Part shown: one piece after another, positions 57,692-64,000 of the stretch
Numbering within the stretch: position 1 is the stretch's first letter
Layout of the letters: each line of letters begins with the position of its first letter
From: Amia ocellicauda
Lineage: Eukaryota; Chordata; Actinopteri; Amiiformes; Amiidae
Assembly (NCBI RefSeq): GCF_036373705.1
Contig: NC_089864.1
Coordinates: 1,606,501-1,670,500 of the forward strand
Length of the DNA: 64,000 bases
Direction of reading: 5' to 3'
Notes under the pieces: generated by a model
Databases searched by the model: none
What the model was told of the DNA's origin: nothing
The model's input: the letters and a program-made list of their open reading frames with translations, nothing else
Made by a program: the position numbers and the translations under genes

Positions 57692-58529
57692 CAGACGGGT
57701 GACAAATGAAAGGAAAACCACCATAAAGTGTCTCAGTAAGGTGTTTGGCACCACGAGCCCCAGAACAGCATCAATGCTTTTTGGCACAGATTGTATGAGT
57801 CCCTGAACTCTACTGGAGGGATGGACACCATTCTTCCAAAAGAAGTTTTGGGGTTTTGATGATGGTAGTGGAGAGCGCTGTCTAACACGTCGGTCCAAAA
57901 TCTCCCATAGGTGTTCAATTGGGTTGAGATCTGGTGACTGTGAAGGCCATAGCATATGATTCACATCATTTTCATACTCATCACACCATTCAGTGACCCT
58001 CGTGCCCTGTGGATGGGCATTGTCATCCTGGAAGAGACACTCCCATCAGGACAGAAATGTGTCACCACAGGATAAAGGTGATCACTCAGAATCACTTTGT
58101 CATGATTTGCAGTGACCCCTCTAAGGGGACAGGTGGACCCAAACCATGCCAAGAAAATGTCCCCCACAGCATAACAGCACCTCTGGACCCCCTCACTGTA
58201 GTGGTCCAGCAGTCAGGCCTGTCCCGTTCTTTTGGTGTCCCACTTGTCGTGGATACTAGCCAGTTGAGTGTCTTTGTGACTGAAGCTCATGCCATTTGTG
58301 CCCCAATAATGACCCCTCTTTCAAAGTCACTGAGATCCTTTCCTCTTGCCATCTTGATCCAAAATTGAGGTCAACTGGGCCTGCTCAGCATTTTTATACA
58401 TGCCACAGTGCATGATAGGATGTTAATTGCTCAATTGTATCATGCAGTACACCTGTTCGGAGGCATCTGCATTCGTTATGTTCCTCCTCTCATTTATTCA
58501 GGTTTTTACTTTAATTTGTCACCCGTCTG
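57692..58529 (-). pseudogene. Degenerate Tc1 element, third family
   Basis: TA is at 57690-57691 and 58530-58531. The TIRs begin CAGACGGGTGACAAAT and match at both ends. The 838-bp element keeps a minus-strand fragment with [20 protein letters not shown] near 57900-57960 (third catalytic residue region). The rest is broken, and the N-terminal half is reduced to fragments around 58160-58360. It is absent from gene B at the equivalent site (ctgatcatatgtgtatat near 36953). Confidence 0.88.
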
Positions 58530-58785
58530 TATATGCACACACATATATTAGTCATTGACATTCTCCGCGAAGCAGGGGCTTTAGTAGACGCAAGGAATAA
58601 TCAGATACATTGGAAAACCCCTACGGGCTCGCACAACAGCTTAACACACACACCACGACACTGTGTGTCTGCAGAGAGATGCATCTGGTACAAACCGCTA
58701 GAAGCTGGTCTCTCTATGTGATCTTTGGTAACCCCGTGTACGGGGGGGGGGGGGGTATTTGGGGCCTCTTCACATACACATAAGT
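58530..58785. other. Extra segment after the Tc1 in gene C only
   Basis: About 250 bp with no counterpart in gene B, ending at a 13-base poly-G run (about 58742-58755). No ORF or known repeat is recognised. Confidence 0.45.
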
Positions 58786-58914
58786 ATATACACAGAGAGA
58801 TGGAGATGTACCATGTATGTTTGTATTAAATCTAATCACCACAATAATGGTGCTGCTTGTCCAATGATCCCTTGCCTCCTCCTGACTATACTCTACTCTG
58901 ATTGGGCCCCACAG

Positions 58915-58955
58915 AAGCAGTGCCACAATGGATGGAGATGACCTCACATGGCTGA
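58915..58955 (+). CDS. Gene C candidate terminal exon a
   Basis: After attgggccccacag, 41 nt joined in phase 1 to the TM exon encode EAVPQWMEMTSHG and a stop. The length, frame and stop are the same as at 37177 in gene B despite four amino-acid changes, which favours real coding over chance. Confidence 0.5.
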
Positions 58956-59129
58956 TTTCCTGTCCACCCCGCTATCTCCTCCCTCTGCCCTCGATGATGA
59001 GTGAAAACAGTTCCGGACAATTCCTGGGCAAATGTTGCTAATTTTTGTTCCTGTGAAATACACATAATGCTGTGGTTTCCATTATGAAACATATTCCCAA
59101 GACAGATTACACTGTTAATGTTTTATTTA

Positions 59130-59290
59130 GTGTGAAGTAGCGGTCAGGGCTCTGGACTCGGGAGTGGAAGGTCATGGGTTCAATCCCTGGATGGGGGCAC
59201 TGTTGTCTGCTGTTGTACTCTTGAGCAAGAGATTGCTGCAGTCAAAACCCAACTGTATAAGTTGGTAAATTGTGTGTGAAAATAACCTGA
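59130..59290 (+). mobile_element. tRNA-derived SINE (shared with gene B)
   Basis: Contains agtagcggtcagggctctgg, gggttcaatccc, gtactcttgagcaagag and aaaacccaactgtataag. Colinear with the SINE at 37370, so it predates the duplication. Confidence 0.75.
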
Positions 59291-59644
59291 TATATTCTAA
59301 CATCTACTCAGAAACTATATCATAAAAAATGTTTGTGTGTTTATGTTTGCATTGACACTATTCACATTACCTTATTATATCTGTGTGGTTTAGTGTAAAT
59401 ATAGTCTAAATAGTGTACCTGTATAACCCTACCAATAAGGCACTGTTGAAATTGGGATTGAATGCCATATCTGTCTATGTGATGTCTCTCTGCATCGGTT
59501 TGTTTTTAGATAGATAACTAGGGCTCTGCTGTAGCTGTTTTCAAATGCCTTGATTTAACTGCATATTATTTTGTTGTGATTTTTAAAGACAACAATGATG
59601 ATGATGATTCTGTTTTTCCAATAAATACTTCTTGATCCCCACAG

Positions 59645-59664
59645 AGGAAATGTCACAGACGTGA
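59645..59664 (+). CDS. Gene C candidate terminal exon b
   Basis: After cttgatccccacag, 20 nt joined in phase 1 to the TM exon encode EEMSQT and a stop, matching EEVSQT at 38613. The acceptor is better than in gene B (cacag rather than catag). An AATAAA lies just upstream in both. Confidence 0.42.
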
Positions 59665-59999
59665 TTTTGTCTGTGCTGTGTTTGGTTTTCATTTGTATCT
59701 TATATTCACGTGTTTTTGTTATGCTTGAATACAAATCACTTCGTCTTTTACATTTAATATTCACTGTTTGAATTATTTCATTCCTTACTTTTTGTTCTCT
59801 CACAGTCAGTTTGATGAAAAGGCAGGTGTTGGAGCTGTGCATCCCCTGCAATCCCTGTGCGGACCTGGACTCACAACCCCACCTGTCTGGCTGATTCCTT
59901 CTTTAAAGACTTACCTGTGTGACTGCACTTCTCCACACACACAACTAGGCGCCACACAGTCCTAGGGGAGAGATATGAGACCGAGGGTCTTTGGAGCTC

Positions 60000-60320
60000 G
60001 GCTCAAGGTCCCATTAGCCCGGAAGAATGGGTACAAAAAATCATTTGTGCCCTCTGCGGTGGCTATTTTGAACAATTATATTATTTATATATATATATAT
60101 ATATATATTATATATTATATTATATTATTAAAAAAGCCTTCCCCCTTCAGCCCATGAGCACTGCTATTGGAAATGTATTTTTATGTATTTTATGTATTTT
60201 AGGTGTTTTTTATTGTTGTCCTGTGTTGTGTTGCCAGAATGCCGAAGACATATTTCCATTTTATGTAAATTTAATGGACAATAAAGGTTTCTAATCTAAT
60301 CTAATCTAATCTAATCTGTT
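60000..60320 (+). mobile_element. LINE 3' end with TCTAA tail
   Basis: The segment encodes LKVPLARKNGYKKSFVPSAV then AILN, a typical C-terminus of fish non-LTR elements. An AT tract (60084-60126), a 3' UTR with ggacaataaaggt and a (TCTAA)n tail (60289-60316) follow. The insertion falls where the gene B and C flanks stop matching. Confidence 0.7.
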
Positions 60321-61059
60321 ACTTACCGCATCATTGCTGAGTCCGCTGTTTTCTCTCCAGTATTAAACCGTCCAGAATAATGCAGTCAGTGTTGTTGGTG
60401 GATGCTCCACTTCATGGGTGCGCACAAACCTTCTTGGTAAAAGCAAAAGGCACGTGAAGGGTCCAAATAACCGCCATTACCTGGGTAAGCGGAGCAAAGC
60501 AAACCCAGGTTGTGTCGGATAGACGTGCTCTGTGAGAAGGGGGAGCACGGCTGGGACATTGTTACATTTACTGTCTTTGTGGTAGGTCTTGAACACCTAT
60601 GGTTATTGTTATTTCCCTAGGAAGATTAACGAAGAAGGTAAAATGTAACTGCTATTTGATGGATACATTTATATTACACGTACAAATGATAGTTGGTTTG
60701 ACCGGTGGGCGGGGCCTAATGGATAAATGGAGCCTCTTGACTAAAGCAAAGGGAGAGAGTAGTAGAGCATTTTTATGTCATTTTTTCTGTTTATTAGTGA
60801 AAATATACCTTTTTGATTTTATTTTGATGATGAACACTATTGCTTTATTGCATATTCACTGTAAATATATAGTTAGGCATTGGCATATCTTGTGTGTGAG
60901 GGCATGTGGTACACTGTAAATAAAAGCACCTTCTTTTGACCATACTTGTAGACTCTGGACGTCCCTGTATTAATTACTTGGAGAACCTGTTGGCTGCTCC
61001 CCACCCAGGAAAACACGCTCTGTGGGCAGTTGTGTGACAAACTCCTATGCGGAAAAACT
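60321..61059. other. Unassigned stretch
   Basis: No exon or RNA gene is recognised. An aataaaag signal lies near 60919. Confidence 0.4.
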
Positions 61060-63088
61060 GTTGTAAAACCAAAGTATCTGCACTGGAATATAGCAATACA
61101 CTGTCCAGGGACAACACATTATTAACATTGTTAACCCCTTAATGTCCGTGGTGTGGGGGAAAACTATGAATGAACAGAATTGAGTTCTCTCTTTTTTATA
61201 TAAATTAGTGTAAACCCCTCATCCTTGCTTGACCCAGGGGTCTAAACCTGCATGGAGAGCTGGAGATCTGACTGGGCTAGTTTCAGGGTTTCAGGGAGGA
61301 GAAGACCTGGTTGTGAACGTGGTCTTTGTTGTTGCAGTTGTGAGACAGAGATACAAGACGGACCCGACTCTATACTGGTTGTATACGACACTTCTTCTGC
61401 TCCTGCCATTGGGACGGCTTTTCAGTACACATTTGAGATGCTGCTATTTTGTGATACTGTTGCGTGAAGGGACGTTGCGAATGAAGATCGTCGTAGCACC
61501 AGGATGGCTTAAACTCTCTGTATTTGTTGTGCAATTAACCTGGGTTGTCTTTGTTTGGATATCTATAATGATTGTGAAAATACATATGTGTAATATTGCA
61601 GGTCTGATTGCTTCATACGGTGTCCATATAATGTCATGACATACCATTAAAACAGAGGTGTACACTTCCGTTAAGTGCTAATGGAATTACAGTTTTCTTT
61701 TTATTGTATTTCTTCTTTTGGTCAGTTTGTTTTATATTTGGATAGGGGATTTGGGGAATGTATTGCTTTTCATTGCTTTCTTTTGGGAACTATACGATTC
61801 CGTTAGCACTTTGTCTACATTGAGTGTTGTATTGGAGTGTGGGTTTAGTAAAGAACCTAATGTTTATTTGAATGTAATTCTTTTTGTGCAGTTGATAACT
61901 GTTCCTGATACTGTTCTGATCTGGATGGTTTGTGTTCCATGGATTATCGGCTTATTACTTTTCTGGGACACGGATGGACTCTTCAATGGACACTTGATGA
62001 ATAAGTGTATTCTGGACTTGCGTGTATTGTATTAACTCCTTGGCCTGTTATTGAATTCACATTATATTGATAATGATTAACTATGATATTGTGGTACATG
62101 TTGTGTTGGTCTGATGTGGGGCTATGTTGGCACAGGGTGCAACTGCATTATAATTGTCTGATAGGCAACGTGGTGTATAGGGGTGTCCTGGTGGTGGTTG
62201 TGTTGTTTTGTGGCGGGTATTGCCCGCCTGGCGTCCGAACAATCGTTTTATTAAACACGCCGTCATACCTTGTTGTCTTGGACATTTTTAAAAAATAACT
62301 TCTGTCACAATTATTTATGTCTTGTTTATATTTATGGTGCTGTCTATCTTTTTATTGTACTGAGAAAGTGGGAGTTTCTTCCTATTTTTCTCATAAGGGG
62401 AGCCTTGTCTTTTTCCCTCCCAAATTTTGATTAAGGAAATACAGATGCTATAAGCTGAAGGGTGGGGGGGTAGTGACAGTTTGATTTCCCCCTTTTTCAT
62501 CTATTGATTTCATCTGGGATTTTGTTTAACCTTGTTTGGAGTTTTGTGGAATATTGCTTTTGGATGTATTTATTTATTTGGCATTATATTGTGACACCCC
62601 CGGTCCTACTATCACCAAGTCCACCACCAGAGGTCGCCCTGGCCAGTTTTATCAGTCTCTTTTCTCAGCTCTGTCTCTATTCACATAATCATTGAATTAT
62701 CATCTACATCTCAATTAGTAGCACAGCGTGGTGGTTAGCACTGCTGTCCCGGGTCCCAGGTTCGAGTCCTGGCTCGGGGGCCTGTCTGTGTGGAGTTTGC
62801 ATGTTGTCCATGTGGGTATCTTCCAGGCACTCTGGTTTCCTTCCACCGTCCAAAGACACAGATTAGGTTAATTGGCCTCACTAAATTGCCCCGTGTGTGT
62901 GTTTTTGAGTTTGTTGCCCAGCAATGGCCTGGCATCCCATCCCGGGTGTATTCCTGCCTTATGCCTATGCGACCCTCACCAGGATAAGCAGTTTCAAAAA
63001 TGGATGAATGGATCTCAATTAGTAATCATCACACCTGATCCTCATTCACAGCCTCTTGTTTATATACCCCTCTTCTCACTGCTTTCAG
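61060..63088 (+). repeat. Dispersed repeat, long copy (possible LTR element)
   Basis: It matches 41140-41790 at both ends but carries about 1 kb (61300-62385) that the other copy lacks. It is interrupted by the SINE at 62721-63011. The extra part has hydrophobic open frames (61229-61639 and 61718-62035) with no domain I recognise. An LTR-like start (tgtgacaccccc) is at 62591. Confidence 0.6.
62721..63011 (+). mobile_element. tRNA-derived SINE with 13-bp target duplication
   Basis: The tRNA-like head (gcgtggtggttagcactgct, B box ggttcgagtcc) is followed by a body with gtggagtttgcatgttgtcc, ttaattggcctcactaaatt and tgccttatgcctatgcgacc, and the tail aaaaatggatgaatg. The target duplication atctcaattagta flanks it at 62708-62720 and 63012-63024. 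The uninterrupted target is visible at about 41690-41705. Confidence 0.92.
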
Positions 63089-63430
63089 TAGTGTTGGGGA
63101 AACAAAGCATTGAAGCAATTGTACCAAGAAAAGTTTCACTGCATCGAAGCAGTCTCTCTATAGTGACACTATAGTGACCACCACTTTTTAGTGACCACCT
63201 CCCCAGCTTTAGAAAACACCCATTCACATCGGACTGATGTTGCTGGCATGTGTAAAAATTGTTTTGCCAATTGGTACAGGTGTGGATACACTGTACAATG
63301 TGTGCCCCAGTAAAGTAAGGGGTCCACCCCTCTGTTGAGGTAGGCGTCGGTGAGGTTCCTGATGCACCTCTACTGTCGCATCTGCTGTGGCACTCTGGAT
63401 GCACTGAGTTGCACCTGTAGGGGACAACAA
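63088..63430 (-). pseudogene. hAT transposase C-terminal fragment
   Basis: Minus-strand reading gives NLTDAYLNRGVDPLLYW, then YPHLYQLAKQFLHMPATSV and CEWVFSKAGEVVTKKW, the hAT dimerisation domain (usual CERVFS is CEWVFS). A frame change upstream joins it to SATADATVEV. The element end is near 63088 (agtgttggggaaacaaagc). The rest of the transposase is absent or replaced. Confidence 0.78.
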
Positions 63431-64000
63431 CGGAAATAAGTTGTCAATTTGTCAGCGTTTGTGTAATCCTCAACAATTCTTTATGTATGGCAACCAACCA
63501 ACTCGGCAATCCAGAAGCTGTGTCCAAGTCTCCATTAGCGGGGACTAGTGCAGATGCTGTGCCAGGAATCGGGAGAGGAGTCAGTGAGGACGGGCAGGTG
63601 GATTCCCAGACACCGGGGCCTAGTGCAGGTACGGGGGTACAGGGTCCTGGGACTGGTGGTGGACAGATGGAGTCCCAGACTGTGGGGATGAGTGCTGGAA
63701 GGCTGTGGAGAGCGGAGTGGAGACTGACGGGGATTTTGAGCGGGGGCAGCGGGCTGCGCAGGTAGCAGCTGCTGGTGCTGGGTGTGTGGATGCAGGGCAT
63801 GTCGTGGGGAGACTGGAGAGGGGGTGCTTGTCGGTGCTGCGGAGGAGAGCAGGGCCGCAGAGGCAGCACAGTCAGGGATGGAGACATGCTTGGACTCTGC
63901 TCCAAGTCCCGCGGCTGTACCGGGGCAGAGCACTCGCTGGGGTGCTGCGGGGGACGATACGTCCGCGTCGGACAGTGAGGGGGATGGTGGCTCTCTGACT
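63431..64000. other. GC-rich segment at the right edge
   Basis: Open frames exist on both strands. The minus frame 63444-63905 is proline- and serine-rich and ends AIHKELLRITQTL, which resembles the helical end of Myb/SANT-like transposon accessory proteins. That is weak, and the plus frames have no domain. No gene call is made. Confidence 0.35.

Noticed and set aside
63444..63933. Proline-rich minus-strand protein-coding gene
   Set aside because: The composition reflects GC-rich DNA with overlapping open frames on both strands; only a weak C-terminal helix pattern was seen.

Overview
This window is vertebrate nuclear DNA, most likely from a ray-finned fish. It has spliced Ig-superfamily exons, several Tc1/mariner elements, CR1-, L2- and L1-type LINE fragments, hAT elements, tRNA-derived SINEs ending in a 'cgccctg(g/a)ataag(g)gcgt' tail, and large (GT)n-type arrays. 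There is no prokaryotic gene organisation. The species cannot be named from sequence alone.

The biological core is a small cluster of related membrane Ig-type receptor genes. Gene A (minus strand, about 0.33-5.48 kb) has a leader, one V-like domain, one C2-like domain and a transmembrane exon. Gene B (plus strand, D1 at 28.65 kb to terminal exons at 37.2 and 38.6 kb) and gene C (plus strand, leader at 49.94 kb, or 45.32 kb, to terminal exons at 58.9 and 59.6 kb) are tandem paralogs. Each has four Ig exons in V-C-V-C order, a transmembrane exon and a very short tail. All exons have phase 1-1 boundaries and consensus GT/AG sites. Both B and C also carry a decayed fifth Ig exon just before the transmembrane exon, so the ancestor probably had three V-C units. 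Gene B has no copy of the leader used by A and C, but an unrelated leader-like exon with a phase-1 donor lies at 10.3 kb. The genes resemble fish immune-type receptors in general; I do not assign a named family.

Layout: 0-6 kb, gene A with its promoter and an intact Tc1 in an intron. 6-22.5 kb, LINE, SINE and Tc1 debris, a candidate leader exon, and a 2.3 kb TAGTG/CAGTG satellite flanked by inverted repeats. 22.56-28.63 kb, a 6 kb TGTACTG(TG)n array ending about 25 bp before gene B D1. 28.6-38.6 kb, gene B, whose third intron is swollen by an L1-type LINE fragment, a hAT element and other repeats. 38.6-45 kb, mostly unrecognised sequence with a TIR element and a dispersed repeat. 45-60 kb, two leader exons, a truncated Tc1 and gene C. 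60-64 kb, a LINE 3' end, the second copy of the dispersed repeat carrying a SINE, and a hAT C-terminal fragment.

The B and C copies serve as controls for each other. Tc1 elements, LINE inserts and minisatellite expansions present in one copy have recognisable empty or short sites in the other, which orders the insertions after the duplication. All exon calls come from reading splice sites and frames by eye; no alignment or search was run.
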